From NCBI GenBank assembly GCA_945902735.1, contig CAMDNF010000002.1, positions 1-64,000 on the forward strand: a stretch of 64,000 nucleotides of DNA. Reading direction: 5' to 3'. Source of the DNA: SHWC01 sp945902735. GTDB taxonomy: Bacteria > Pseudomonadota > Alphaproteobacteria > UBA828. Both the position numbers and the translations under genes were made by a program. The notes under the pieces were generated by a model. That model did not search any database and was not told the DNA's origin. It worked only from the letters and a program-made list of their open reading frames with translations. Below, piece by piece: positions 42,891 to 51,104 of the stretch (position 1 is its first letter; each line of letters starts with the position of its first letter).

Positions 42891-42911
42891 GTCAGGCTCA
42901 TCGAGATTTGG
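42877..42911 (+). promoter_or_regulatory. 15-bp perfect inverted repeat between lutA and lutB
   Basis: CCAAATCTCGATGAG, five bases, CTCATCGAGATTTGG. It contains the lutA stop codon and ends 25 bp before the first lutB ATG. There is no T-tract, so it is not a standard terminator; it may stabilise or process the mRNA or tune lutB translation. Confidence 0.7.
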
Positions 42912-42936
42912 TGTAGGACCATACACGCACGCCGCC

Positions 42937-44337
42937 ATGGAGCCGCACAGCATCGACTTCAAAGAAGCCGCGAAGCGCGCGCTCGCCGATACCGAGCTGC
43001 AAAAATCGCTGAGCAGTTTCAAAGTCGGCTTTTCGCTGAAGCGTCTCGAAGCGATTCAAAAACTGCCGGAATTCGAAAATTTGCGCGATGAGGGCATCGC
43101 GATCAAACAACACACGCTCGCGCATCTCGATTTTTATTTGGGGCGCTTTGCCGAGAAGGTCGAAGCGGCCGGCGGCACGGTGCATTGGTGCCCGACACCC
43201 GATGATGGCCGCCGCGCGATTCTGGAAATCCTCCGCACCCATGGCGCCAAGACCGCGACCAAATCGAACTCGATGGTGGCGGAGGAATTGGGCCTCAACG
43301 AATTCCTCGAAGCCAATGACATCGAGCCGGTCGAAACCGATCTCGGCGAATATATTATTCAACTCGCACATGAGCGGCCGAGCCACATTTTGGCGCCCGC
43401 CGTGCACAAGACCAAGGAGCAGGTCTCCGATCTTTTCTTCGAGCATCACAAGACGCGGCATTTGACCGAAGCGAGCGACATGGTGGCCGAGGCGCGGCAG
43501 TTTTTGCGCCCGCGTTATCTCGCGGCCGGCGCCGGTATTACGGGCGCGAATTTTCTGGTCGCCGAAACCGGCTCGATCGTGCTCGTGACCAATGAGGGTA
43601 ATGCTGAGCTGACGCAGATTCTGCCCAAGGTTCATATTGTGCTCGCGACCGTCGAGAAGGTTGTCCCGACGCTCGAAGACGCCGCGACGCTGCTGCGGCT
43701 CCTCGCGCGCTCGGCCACGGGCCAGGAATTCGGCACCTATACGACGCTGGCGACCGGGCCGAAACAAATTGGCGATCAAGATGGGCCTGAGGCGTTTCAT
43801 GTCATTCTGCTCGACAATGGGCGCACGAAGATTCTTGGTGGCGAGTTTCGTGAGGTGCTGCGCTGTATCAAATGCGCGGCGTGCATGAACCATTGCCCGG
43901 TCTATTCCGCGGTCGGCGGCCATGCCTATGGCTGGGTCTATCCGGGGCCGATCGGCGCCGCGCTCGCGCCCAATTTGATCGGCCTCGAAGAAGCGCGCCA
44001 TTTGCCCAATGCCTCGACCTTTTGCGGGCGCTGCGAATCGGTCTGCCCGATGCGTATTCCGCTGCCCAAATTGATGCGCCAATGGCGCGAGCAGGAGCAC
44101 GAGAAAAAACTTTCGCCGCCGCGCTTTCGGCTCGGGCTCGATGCTTGGGCGTTCCTCGCCAAGCGCCCGGCGCTCTATGCTCTCGCGACCAAATTTGGCA
44201 TTGGTGTGTTGAGCGTCTTTGGCGGCGCCGGTCGCTTCAGCGCGCTGCCGCTGGCCTCGGGGTGGACCGCGACGCGCGATTTTCCGGCGCCCGAAGGCGC
44301 AACGTTCCGCGCCGCCTGGAAGAAGGCACGGGGCTGA
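42937..44337 (+). CDS. lutB: lactate utilization iron-sulfur protein LutB, first copy
   Basis: A 466-residue protein. The LUD domain (about 50-300) includes KTATKSNSMVAEELGLNEFL, ETDLGEYIIQLA and ITGANFLVAETGSIVLVTNEGN. Two 4Fe-4S motifs follow: CIKCAACMNHC (310-320) and CGRCESVC (363-370). It is a subunit of the LutABC lactate oxidase complex. The start is the ATG at 42937; no good ribosome binding site is seen. A second LutB follows one base after its stop. Confidence 0.95.
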   Translation: MEPHSIDFKEAAKRALADTELQKSLSSFKVGFSLKRLEAIQKLPEFENLRDEGIAIKQHTLAHLDFYLGRFAEKVEAAGGTVHWCPTPDDGRRAILEILRTHGAKTATKSNSMVAEELGLNEFLEANDIEPVETDLGEYIIQLAHERPSHILAPAVHKTKEQVSDLFFEHHKTRHLTEASDMVAEARQFLRPRYLAAGAGITGANFLVAETGSIVLVTNEGNAELTQILPKVHIVLATVEKVVPTLEDAATLLRLLARSATGQEFGTYTTLATGPKQIGDQDGPEAFHVILLDNGRTKILGGEFREVLRCIKCAACMNHCPVYSAVGGHAYGWVYPGPIGAALAPNLIGLEEARHLPNASTFCGRCESVCPMRIPLPKLMRQWREQEHEKKLSPPRFRLGLDAWAFLAKRPALYALATKFGIGVLSVFGGAGRFSALPLASGWTATRDFPAPEGATFRAAWKKARG

Positions 44338-44338
44338 G

Positions 44339-45745
44339 ATGCCGGGATTGACCAGCGAGAATTTCCGCGCCAATTCGGTCAAGGCGCTGGCCAATCCGCA
44401 GCTGCAACGCGCGCTCGACAATATTCGGCGTGATTTCGTCGATTTTCGCGGCCGCGCGGTTGGTGAATTGCCGGAATATGATGAATTGAAGCGCCAGGCC
44501 ATCGCGCTCAAGGATCATACGCTCGAAAACCTGGATTTCTATCTCGATGCCTTCGCGAACAATGTCGAGGCTTCGGGCGGTCATGTCCATTGGTGTCAGA
44601 CGGCGGGCGAAGCGCGCGAGGCGATCGTCGCGATTTGCAAGAAGCGCGGCGCCAAGACCATGGCCAAAGGCAAATCCATGGTCGGCGAGGAGATCGGGCT
44701 CAACGCCTATCTCGAGGCCGCCGGGTTGACCCCAATCGAAACCGATCTCGGCGAATATATCATTCAGATGCGCGGCGAAACGCCGAGCCATATCACGGCG
44801 CCCGCGATCCATCTGACCAAGGAAGATGTTGCCGATCTGTTTGCCGAGCGGCACAAGCGCCCGCGCAAGACCGAAATCCCGGCGCTGATCGCCGAGGCGC
44901 GAGAAATGTTGCGCCCGCGTTATCACGAGGCCGATATCGGCCTCACGGGCGCGAATTTTTTGATCGCAGAAACCGGCTCAAGCATGATCATCACGAACGA
45001 GGGCAATGGCGATCTGTCGCAAGTCTTGCCGCACACACACATCGTGCTGGCCAGCATCGACAAAATCGTGCCGACCATTGAGGACGCGCTAACGGTCGCG
45101 CGCATTTTGGCGCGTACCTCATCGGGCCAGGAATTCACGGTCTACAACACGTTTTCAACCGGCGCGCGCCAGCCCGGCGATTTGGACGGGCCGGAGGAAT
45201 TCCACGTCGTGTTGCTCGATAATGGTCGCAGCGCCCTGATGGGCACCAAGCAACAGGCGATGTTGCGGTGCATAAGGTGCGCGGCGTGCCTCAATCATTG
45301 CCCGGTCTATAAATCAGTCGGCGGGCACGCTTATGGCGCGGTCTATACCGGGCCGATGGGCGCGGTTCTGACGCCCACCATGGTCGGCCTCGACAAAGCG
45401 GGGCCGCTGCCCAATGCCTCGACCTTTTGCGGGCGCTGCGAATCGGTGTGCCCGATGGGCATTCCGCTGCCGGCTCTCATGCGCGATTGGCGCGAGCGCG
45501 AATTCGAACGCGCCGAGGCGCTGGCCACATTGCGAAAAGGCATCAATGCGTGGGCCTATTTGGCCAAACGCCCGATGCTCTATGCGCTCGCGACGCGGTT
45601 TGCCGCTGTCGCGCTCAAACTATTGGGCGGGCAACGTGGACGATTGGCCAGCCTGCCGCTCGGCGCGGGGTGGACCGCGACGCGTGATTTTCCGGCGCCC
45701 GAGGGCGCAACATTTCGCGCGCAATGGCGGCGCGCCAGGGGGTGA
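44339..45745 (+). CDS. lutB: lactate utilization iron-sulfur protein LutB, second copy
   Basis: A 468-residue tandem paralogue of the preceding gene. The same blocks appear in the same places: KTMAKGKSMVGEEIGLNAYL, ETDLGEYIIQMR, LTGANFLIAETGSSMIITNE, CIRCAACLNHCPVYKSVGGH, CGRCESVCPMGIPLP and the ending GWTATRDFPAPEGATFRA. Both copies keep all cluster cysteines, so both may be functional. Only one base separates the genes. Most lut operons have a single lutB; two may give subunit variants or a hetero-oligomer. Confidence 0.94.
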   Translation: MPGLTSENFRANSVKALANPQLQRALDNIRRDFVDFRGRAVGELPEYDELKRQAIALKDHTLENLDFYLDAFANNVEASGGHVHWCQTAGEAREAIVAICKKRGAKTMAKGKSMVGEEIGLNAYLEAAGLTPIETDLGEYIIQMRGETPSHITAPAIHLTKEDVADLFAERHKRPRKTEIPALIAEAREMLRPRYHEADIGLTGANFLIAETGSSMIITNEGNGDLSQVLPHTHIVLASIDKIVPTIEDALTVARILARTSSGQEFTVYNTFSTGARQPGDLDGPEEFHVVLLDNGRSALMGTKQQAMLRCIRCAACLNHCPVYKSVGGHAYGAVYTGPMGAVLTPTMVGLDKAGPLPNASTFCGRCESVCPMGIPLPALMRDWREREFERAEALATLRKGINAWAYLAKRPMLYALATRFAAVALKLLGGQRGRLASLPLGAGWTATRDFPAPEGATFRAQWRRARG

Positions 45746-45747
45746 GT

Positions 45748-46416
45748 ATGAGTAGCGGTCGAGCGGCGATCCTCGGCAATATTCAACGCGCGCTCGGGCG
45801 CGGCGAATTGAAGGGCGAGGCGCGCGCCTCATGCGAGGCGCGGCTGAAGAATCACGCGCGAAATCTTATTCCCGCGCGTGGGCAATTGCCGCGAGAGGAA
45901 CAAATCGCGTTGTTCATTCGCATGGCCCTGGCGGTGAAGGCCAGCGTCTCGCGCGTCGCCAAGGCTGACGACGTGCCCGAGGCGGTGGTCGCTTATTTGA
46001 AGGGCCAGAATCTGCCGGCCGATGTGATCATGGCGCCAGACCCCGCGCTTGATCGCTATGGTTGGTCGAGCCAGAAAATGCTCGCGATCCGCCGCGGCAA
46101 GCCCTTGGATGCGGATCAAGTTGGCGTCACCGGCGCGGTATGCGGCATTGCCGAAACCGGCACGTTGATGATGGCATCAAGCCCTGAGCACCCGACCACG
46201 CTCAATTTCATGCCCGAGACGCATGTGGTCGTGCTGCGCGCCGCGCAAATGGTTGGCGCTTATGAAGAAGGATTCGATATGTTGCGCGCCAAGGGCGCCA
46301 TGCCGCGCACGGTGAATTTGATCACCGGCCCATCGCGCACCGGCGACATCGAGCAAAAGATCGAGCTCGGCGCGCACGGCCCGCGCCGGCTGCATATTGT
46401 GATCGTGGATGATTGA
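45748..46416 (+). CDS. lutC: lactate utilization protein C
   Basis: A 222-residue LUD-domain protein without Fe-S clusters. The diagnostic region is VGVTGAVCGIAETGTLMMAS followed by PEHPTTLNFMPETHVVVLRA and NLITGPSRTGDIEQKIELG, ending HGPRRLHIVIVDD. LutC is the third member of the lactate oxidation complex. It begins 2 bp after the second lutB. No lactate permease or LutR-type regulator is found in this window. Confidence 0.94.
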   Translation: MSSGRAAILGNIQRALGRGELKGEARASCEARLKNHARNLIPARGQLPREEQIALFIRMALAVKASVSRVAKADDVPEAVVAYLKGQNLPADVIMAPDPALDRYGWSSQKMLAIRRGKPLDADQVGVTGAVCGIAETGTLMMASSPEHPTTLNFMPETHVVVLRAAQMVGAYEEGFDMLRAKGAMPRTVNLITGPSRTGDIEQKIELGAHGPRRLHIVIVDD

Positions 46417-46422
46417 TGGTGT

Positions 46423-46974
46423 ATGGGGAAGCGGAAACTCAGTGATGAAGACCGCGCGCTTTGGCAGCGTATCGCGGCCAATGTCGAGCCGCTGAAGCGC
46501 GTCACCACGCGCGTCGCGACCAAACCACCGGCACCATCAATCACGCCGGCAAAACCGTCGCGCGCCCGTCTCAAGCCCGATCTCGCGCCGGCAACGCCAA
46601 TTCGTGCGCCCTCACCGCCGCCGGCGGTCGTGATCAGCGCGCCGCCCAATGCGTCCGGTATTGACCGACGCACTACGTCGAAACTCCGAAGGGGCCACAT
46701 CGCGATCGAAGGCAAGCTCGATCTGCACGGCATGACTCAGCGCGAAGCGCATGACGCGCTCAACCGCTTCATCGCCGGAAGCCAGGAGCGCGGCAAACGC
46801 TGCGTGCTGGTGGTGACGGGCGTTGGCAAATCGGGCGTCGGCGTGTTGCGCGGCGCCGTGCCACGTTGGCTCGCCGAGGCTTCTTTATGCGACGCCGTGA
46901 TGAGCTTCGCGCCGGCCGAGCCCAATCATGGCGGCCAAGGCGCGCTCTATGTGTTGCTCCGGAAGAAGCGGTAG
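46423..46974 (+). CDS. Smr/MutS2 domain protein
   Basis: A 183-residue protein. The N-terminal half is a basic, Pro/Ala-rich tail (KLSDEDRALWQRIAANVEPL, then a disordered stretch). The C-terminal Smr domain (about 95-183) has KLDLHGMTQREAHDALNRFI, CVLVVTGVGKSG and HGGQGALYVLLRKK. Smr domains are often nucleases acting on RNA or branched DNA. Its usual partner mltA is 4.4 kb upstream because of the lut operon. Confidence 0.93.
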   Translation: MGKRKLSDEDRALWQRIAANVEPLKRVTTRVATKPPAPSITPAKPSRARLKPDLAPATPIRAPSPPPAVVISAPPNASGIDRRTTSKLRRGHIAIEGKLDLHGMTQREAHDALNRFIAGSQERGKRCVLVVTGVGKSGVGVLRGAVPRWLAEASLCDAVMSFAPAEPNHGGQGALYVLLRKKR

Positions 46975-46999
46975 CGCACCAAGCCAACCAAACTCTCAG

Positions 47000-47077
47000 C
47001 CGTCATGCCCGGCCTTGAGCCGGGCATCCAGGCCAACAGAAATCCTGGATTGCCGGGTCGAGCCCGGCAATGACGAA
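47000..47077. repeat. paired REP-like hairpins
   Basis: Two 9-bp hairpins, ATGCCCGGC / GCCGGGCAT (47005-47027) and ATTGCCGGG / CCCGGCAAT (47049-47071), flanked by GTCATG and ATGACG as an inverted pair. This is the dispersed 'CGTCATGCCCGG...CCGGGCATCCA' element; a half copy is at 47858-47880. It lies downstream of smr and downstream of the SOUL gene, where it may protect both 3' ends. Confidence 0.8.
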
Positions 47078-47089
47078 TGAGGGAAGGGG

Positions 47090-47117
47090 ACGTCTACAAA
47101 ATAAAATTGCTCAGAAT
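47090..47117 (-). pseudogene. remnant of the hslU 3' end
   Basis: The plus-strand sequence around 47092-47115 (CTACAAAATAAAATTGCTCA) repeats the hslU end at 47910-47929 (CTACAAAATAAACTTGCTCA) with one difference in 20 bases. It sits next to a REP half that also matches the region below hslU. It is a duplicated tail, not a gene. Confidence 0.6.
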
Positions 47118-47134
47118 GAAAGAAGTGTAGGGCG

Positions 47135-47746
47135 TCAACCGCCCTTAAGCTCAAGCATGATCTCATTGCGCCGCAGGAACCACGGCGTAAACGGCGGGTC
47201 GTAGCGCGCCCAGATGGGCTCTCCGACCGTTTCAAGATTTTCGCGCGCCATCGCCGCCCTGAGCTTGGCGAGTTGCTCCTCATAGAGGCTCTGCGACGAT
47301 GTGCCGGAATAACGGATCGCGGCAAAGCGCTGTGCCGGCATGGCCCGAAGCGTGATGGTGGGGTCATCCGGCTTCGGCAATGTGGAAAGCGTGAATGAAC
47401 CGGGCATGACGAACTGCATCACAATGCCGCCATCGCGGTTCTGTTGGGTGACCGGGGCGGTCATGGCGATTTTCTGTGGCGTCGTGGTCACCGGCGCGGT
47501 CATCGAAATTTCCTGCGCGCCCGAATTCTTGCCGCTGATATAGTCGAACAACCGACGGAACCCGGCATTGCTGGCAGTCTCGACGTCGCCTTGCATCACC
47601 GTCTCGGCCGCGACATAGGGCGCGTAATCGCGCAGCTCGAAATCCTCGAACGCGCGGCTCACAGTATAGGCCGGCTGCTCATAGGCCGAGCTACAGCCCA
47701 CCAGCGCCAAGACAAACGCAAACACGATGGAGGTCCTTTTGCCCAT
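47135..47746 (-). CDS. SOUL family heme-binding lipoprotein
   Basis: A 203-residue protein with a lipobox LALVGC after a short signal helix, so it is probably a lipoprotein. The SOUL/HBP fold is shown by FELRDYAPYVAAETVMQG, GFRRLFDYISGKNS, EISMTAPVTTTPQKIAMTAPV, FVMPGSFTLSTLPKPDDP and the ending YDPPFTPWFLRRNEIMLEL. Family members bind heme or porphyrin weakly. It lies between hslU and smr and is bounded by short direct repeats that include the hslU tail, so it may have come in by a duplication-associated event. Confidence 0.93.
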   Translation of the reverse strand: MGKRTSIVFAFVLALVGCSSAYEQPAYTVSRAFEDFELRDYAPYVAAETVMQGDVETASNAGFRRLFDYISGKNSGAQEISMTAPVTTTPQKIAMTAPVTQQNRDGGIVMQFVMPGSFTLSTLPKPDDPTITLRAMPAQRFAAIRYSGTSSQSLYEEQLAKLRAAMARENLETVGEPIWARYDPPFTPWFLRRNEIMLELKGG

Positions 47747-47857
47747 GACGGGGCTCCGATCCTATAGGCGATATAGGTGATAGGCCCTGCCCCGGCGAGC
47801 GGATCACCAAAATTTCAAAATCAGACATGTGTCGCGCGAGCTTAACCGGACAGCCGT

Positions 47858-47880
47858 GGGTCAAGCCTGGCAATGACGAA
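47858..47880. repeat. half copy of the REP-like element
   Basis: GTGGGTCAAGCCTGGCAATGACG matches the right half of the element at 47055-47074 and stands just below the hslU 3' end. Confidence 0.6.
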
Positions 47881-47909
47881 AAGCAGAACGAAGAAGAGAG
47901 GGCCGACCT

Positions 47910-49226
47910 CTACAAAATAAACTTGCTCAAATCCGCGTTCTTGGCGAGCGCGCCGACATGCTCGCGCACATAGGCGCCATCGATCAGCGCGATGGTGCCG
48001 CTCTTCTCGCTGGCATCGAAACTGACGTCTTCCAGCAGTTTTTCCATCACGGTGTGGAGCCGTCGCGCGCCGATATTCTCGACCGAGCGATTCACCTCGG
48101 CGGCCAGGTCGGCGATCGTATCGAGCGCGTCAGCCGTGATGTCGAGCGTGACCTCCTCGGTCTTCATCAGGGCGACATATTGCTTGAGCAAACTATTCTC
48201 GGGCTCGGTCAGAATGCGCTTCAGATCGTCGCGGCTGAGCGCCTTCAGCTCCACGCGGATGGGCAGGCGCCCTTGAAGTTCCGGCAATAGGTCGGACGGC
48301 TTGGCGAGGTGAAACGCGCCCGAGGCGATGAAGAGAATATGATCGGTTCTCACCGTGCCGTGCTTGGTCGAGACCGGCGTGCCTTCGATCAGGGGCAACA
48401 GATCGCGCTGCACGCCCTCGCGGCTAACGTCGCCGCCAATGCGATGCTCGCCGCCACGGCCGCAAATCTTGTCGATCTCATCGATGAAGACGATGCCGTG
48501 ATTCTCGACCCGCTCGATCGCCGCGCGCACCACGCGCTCATTGTCCAACAGCTTGTCGCTCTCCTCGGCGATCAACAGCTCATAGGAATCGGCGACGCTG
48601 AGCTTTTTCTTTTTGGTGCGCCCGCCAAAGGCTTTGCCGAGCATATCGCCCAGATTCAGCATGCCCATCTGCGCGCCCGGCATGCCGGGCACTTCGAAGG
48701 TGGGGAGAGTCGGTGCGGTGTTATCGCCGACCTCAAGCTCGATCTCCTTTTCGGCGAACTCGCCATCGCGTAGGCGTTTCCTGAATTTCGTGCGGGTCTC
48801 GGCGCTGGCGCCCTCGCCGACCAGCACGTCAAGCACGCGCTCCTCGGCGGCAAGCTCGGCCTTGGCGGTCACTTCCCTCCGCATCGAATCGCGCTGCATA
48901 TGGATGCCGATTTCGAGAAGGTCGCGCACGATCTGCTCAACATCGCGGCCGACATAACCAACCTCGGTGAATTTGGTCGCCTCGACCTTGATGAACGGCG
49001 CCTGGGCGAGCCGTGCGAGGCGCCGCGCGATTTCGGTTTTGCCCACGCCGGTCGGCCCGATCATCAGAATATTTTTCGGCATCACCTCTTCGCGCAATTC
49101 GGGCATGAGCTGCTGGCGGCGCCAGCGATTGCGTAGCGCGATGGCGACCGCGCGTTTGGCCTCGCGCTGGCCAACGATGAAGCGGTCGAGCTCGGAAACG
49201 ATCTCGCGGGGGCTGAATGAACTCAC
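47910..49226 (-). CDS. hslU: HslU (ClpY) unfoldase ATPase of the HslUV protease
   Basis: A 438-residue AAA+ ATPase. It starts with FSPREIVSELDRFIVGQREA, then the Walker A MIGPTGVGKTEIARRLA, the pore motif GYVGRDVE, the I domain (about 110-240), Walker B GIVFIDEIDKICGRGG and sensor LPELQGRLPIRVEL. The C-terminus ends DLSKFIL, which docks into HslV. GTG 49226 is chosen because the family begins there; a longer reading would run back into hslV. It follows hslV by 14 bp. Confidence 0.98.
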   Translation of the reverse strand: MSSFSPREIVSELDRFIVGQREAKRAVAIALRNRWRRQQLMPELREEVMPKNILMIGPTGVGKTEIARRLARLAQAPFIKVEATKFTEVGYVGRDVEQIVRDLLEIGIHMQRDSMRREVTAKAELAAEERVLDVLVGEGASAETRTKFRKRLRDGEFAEKEIELEVGDNTAPTLPTFEVPGMPGAQMGMLNLGDMLGKAFGGRTKKKKLSVADSYELLIAEESDKLLDNERVVRAAIERVENHGIVFIDEIDKICGRGGEHRIGGDVSREGVQRDLLPLIEGTPVSTKHGTVRTDHILFIASGAFHLAKPSDLLPELQGRLPIRVELKALSRDDLKRILTEPENSLLKQYVALMKTEEVTLDITADALDTIADLAAEVNRSVENIGARRLHTVMEKLLEDVSFDASEKSGTIALIDGAYVREHVGALAKNADLSKFIL

Positions 49227-49240
49227 GGTTTTTGCTTGTC

Positions 49241-49795
49241 CTATTTGGGCAGGCGCTCGATCAGGATCGAGCGATTGGTGTAGATGCAAAGATCGGCGGC
49301 GATGCCCATGGCCTTTTTGGCGATGGTCTCGGCATCGAACGAATCGATATCAATCAAGGCGCGCGCGGCGGCCAACGCATAGGCGCCGCCCGACCCAATG
49401 CCGATCAAGCCATCCTCGGGCTCCAGCACGTCGCCCATGCCGGTCAGAACGAGCGAGGTGCCCTCATCGGCGACCGCCATCATGGCTTCGAGCCGGCGCA
49501 GATAACGATCCGTGCGCCAATCCTTGGCGAGCTCGACACAGGCGCGGGTGAGTTGGGCCGGGTATTGTTCGAGCTTGGCCTCGAGCCGCTCGAAGAGGGT
49601 GAAGGCATCGGCGGTTGCGCCGGCAAAGCCCGCGATCACCGAGCCATCGCCCAAGCGCCGCACTTTCCGCGCGTTCGATTTGAGCACGATCGTGCCGAGC
49701 GTGACCTGGCCATCGCCCGCGATCACCACCTCGCGGCCCTTGCGGATGGAGAGGATGGTGGTGCCGTGGGCGACGGGCGGGCGGTTTTCCGACAT
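49241..49795 (-). CDS. hslV: HslV (ClpQ) peptidase of the HslUV protease
   Basis: A 184-residue proteasome-like peptidase. The nucleophilic Thr is exposed after removal of the residues up to HG in VAHGTTILSIRKG. VVIAGDGQVTLG, GFAGATADAFTLFERLEAKL and IGSGGAYALAAARAL are all present. ATG 49795 gives a propeptide of about eleven residues; a codon at 49825 is also open. The gene is divergent from hisB, as in other Alphaproteobacteria. Confidence 0.97.
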   Translation of the reverse strand: MSENRPPVAHGTTILSIRKGREVVIAGDGQVTLGTIVLKSNARKVRRLGDGSVIAGFAGATADAFTLFERLEAKLEQYPAQLTRACVELAKDWRTDRYLRRLEAMMAVADEGTSLVLTGMGDVLEPEDGLIGIGSGGAYALAAARALIDIDSFDAETIAKKAMGIAADLCIYTNRSILIERLPK

Positions 49796-49827
49796 GGCGA
49801 CTCCTGGGCGACTCCTGGGCGACACCC
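49796..49827. repeat. short tandem repeat before hslV
   Basis: GGCGACTCCTG occurs twice in a row, with a third partial copy GGCGACACC. It covers the hslV translation start region, so copy number could alter hslV expression. Confidence 0.6.
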
Positions 49828-49987
49828 GGGGGTGGGCGAGGCCCTAGGATGTAGAGGGGCGGGCCGCCGCATTCAAGGCCAAGGCCGCGACGCTGGGCCG
49901 GAGGGGGTGGCGCGGCGGGGCGCGACTTGGTACAAGGAGCCCTCTTTAAAGCCCCGATCCGAGCGGGTGCCAACCGATTCCTGTGCC

Positions 49988-50605
49988 ATGACCGTCACAT
50001 CACGCCGGGCCCGCGTCGAGCGGGTCACCAAGGAAACCAATATTTCGGTCGAGCTCGATCTCGACGGCACCGGCCGTTATGAGATTTCGACCGGCATCGG
50101 CTTTCTCGATCACATGCTGGAGCAGCTCTCGCGCCACAGCCTGATTGACCTTGTGTGTCGCGCGAAGGGCGATCTACACATCGATTTCCACCACACGACC
50201 GAAGATACCGGCATCGCGATTGGCGAGGCGGTCTCGCAGGCGCTCGGCGATCGGCGCGGCATCAGGCGCTATGGCGCGGCCATCATTCCGATGGATGAAA
50301 CCTGCTCGCGCGTCTCGCTCGATGTGTCGAACCGGCCCTATTTGATTTGGAAGGTACGGTTCGAGCGGCCAAAGCTCGGCGAAATGGATACGGAACTGTT
50401 CAAGGAATGGTTCCAAGCTTTCGCACAGGCCGCCGGCATCACGCTCCACATTGAAAATATCTATGGCGAGAATGCCCATCACATCGTCGAATCCTGCTTC
50501 AAGGGGCTGGCGCGCGCGTTGCGCGAGGCAACCGAGCTCGATCAGCGGGCGCTCGCCGCGGTGCCCTCGACCAAAGGCACGCTGACCGGCTCGCTCAAGA
50601 GCTAG
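49988..50605 (+). CDS. hisB: imidazoleglycerol-phosphate dehydratase
   Basis: A 205-residue monofunctional HisB (no phosphatase domain), step 6 of histidine synthesis. Metal ligands lie in FLDHMLEQLSRHS, DFHHTTEDTGIAIGEA and ENAHHIVESCFKGLARALR. ATG 49988 begins MTVTSRRARVERVTKETNIS, the normal start. It opens the his operon hisB-DUF2628-hisH-GNAT-hisA-hisF-TTC38-hisE; hisG, hisD, hisC and hisI are not in the window. Confidence 0.98.
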   Translation: MTVTSRRARVERVTKETNISVELDLDGTGRYEISTGIGFLDHMLEQLSRHSLIDLVCRAKGDLHIDFHHTTEDTGIAIGEAVSQALGDRRGIRRYGAAIIPMDETCSRVSLDVSNRPYLIWKVRFERPKLGEMDTELFKEWFQAFAQAAGITLHIENIYGENAHHIVESCFKGLARALREATELDQRALAAVPSTKGTLTGSLKS

Positions 50606-50609
50606 GTCC

Positions 50610-51104
50610 ATGCGCCTTTACGCGATCTACCGCCCGAGCTTCGCCCGAAGCAGCGGCGTGGGTGCCGAAGGCCCCATTGACGCCACCTCAGCGCGCGACC
50701 TTGTGCTGGTGCGCGAGGGCTTCGATTGGCTCGCGTTTTTCTTTGCGCCCTTTCATGCGATTGGCTGCGGCGCGTGGACGGCCGCCCTCGGCACACTTGC
50801 CCTGCTGGCGGTCACGATTGGCGTGCCTGAGCTGCTCGACCTCGATCCGCTCGCGCGCGTTCTGGCCGTGCTGGGCGGGCAAATTCTCTGCGGTGTATCG
50901 GCCCATGATGTGCGGCGTCTTTCGCTCGAGGCGCGTGGTTTCACGCTGATTGATGTGATCGCCGGGGCGGATCGCGCGCACGCGCTCATCCGCTTGGTCG
51001 AGCGCCAGGTCAGCCCGCCATCGATGCCGCCCGAAGCGCCGCATGTACCAACACGGCGATCGCCGCCGTTCGATCTCGGCCCATCGCCGGGTTTCTGGTC
51101 ATGA
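50610..51104 (+). CDS. DUF2628 membrane protein
   Basis: A 164-residue protein starting MRLYAIYRP, with two hydrophobic segments (WLAFFFAPFHAIGCGAWTAA and LGTLALLAVTIGVPELL, and a weaker third). The RLYAIYRP...LVLVREGFDWLAFFFAPFHAI pattern is the DUF2628 signature. It often sits between hisB and hisH in Alphaproteobacteria. Function unknown. The stop overlaps the hisH ATG by 4 bp. Confidence 0.88.
   Translation: MRLYAIYRPSFARSSGVGAEGPIDATSARDLVLVREGFDWLAFFFAPFHAIGCGAWTAALGTLALLAVTIGVPELLDLDPLARVLAVLGGQILCGVSAHDVRRLSLEARGFTLIDVIAGADRAHALIRLVERQVSPPSMPPEAPHVPTRRSPPFDLGPSPGFWS

Noticed and set aside
42898..44511. 537-codon open frame on the minus strand
   Set aside because: Antisense to the first lutB, which carries intact LUD and Fe-S motifs. 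No domain is seen in the antisense reading.
47000..47077. possible Rho-independent terminator after smr
   Set aside because: The hairpins are strong but no T-tract follows on either strand, and the same element occurs as a dispersed repeat.
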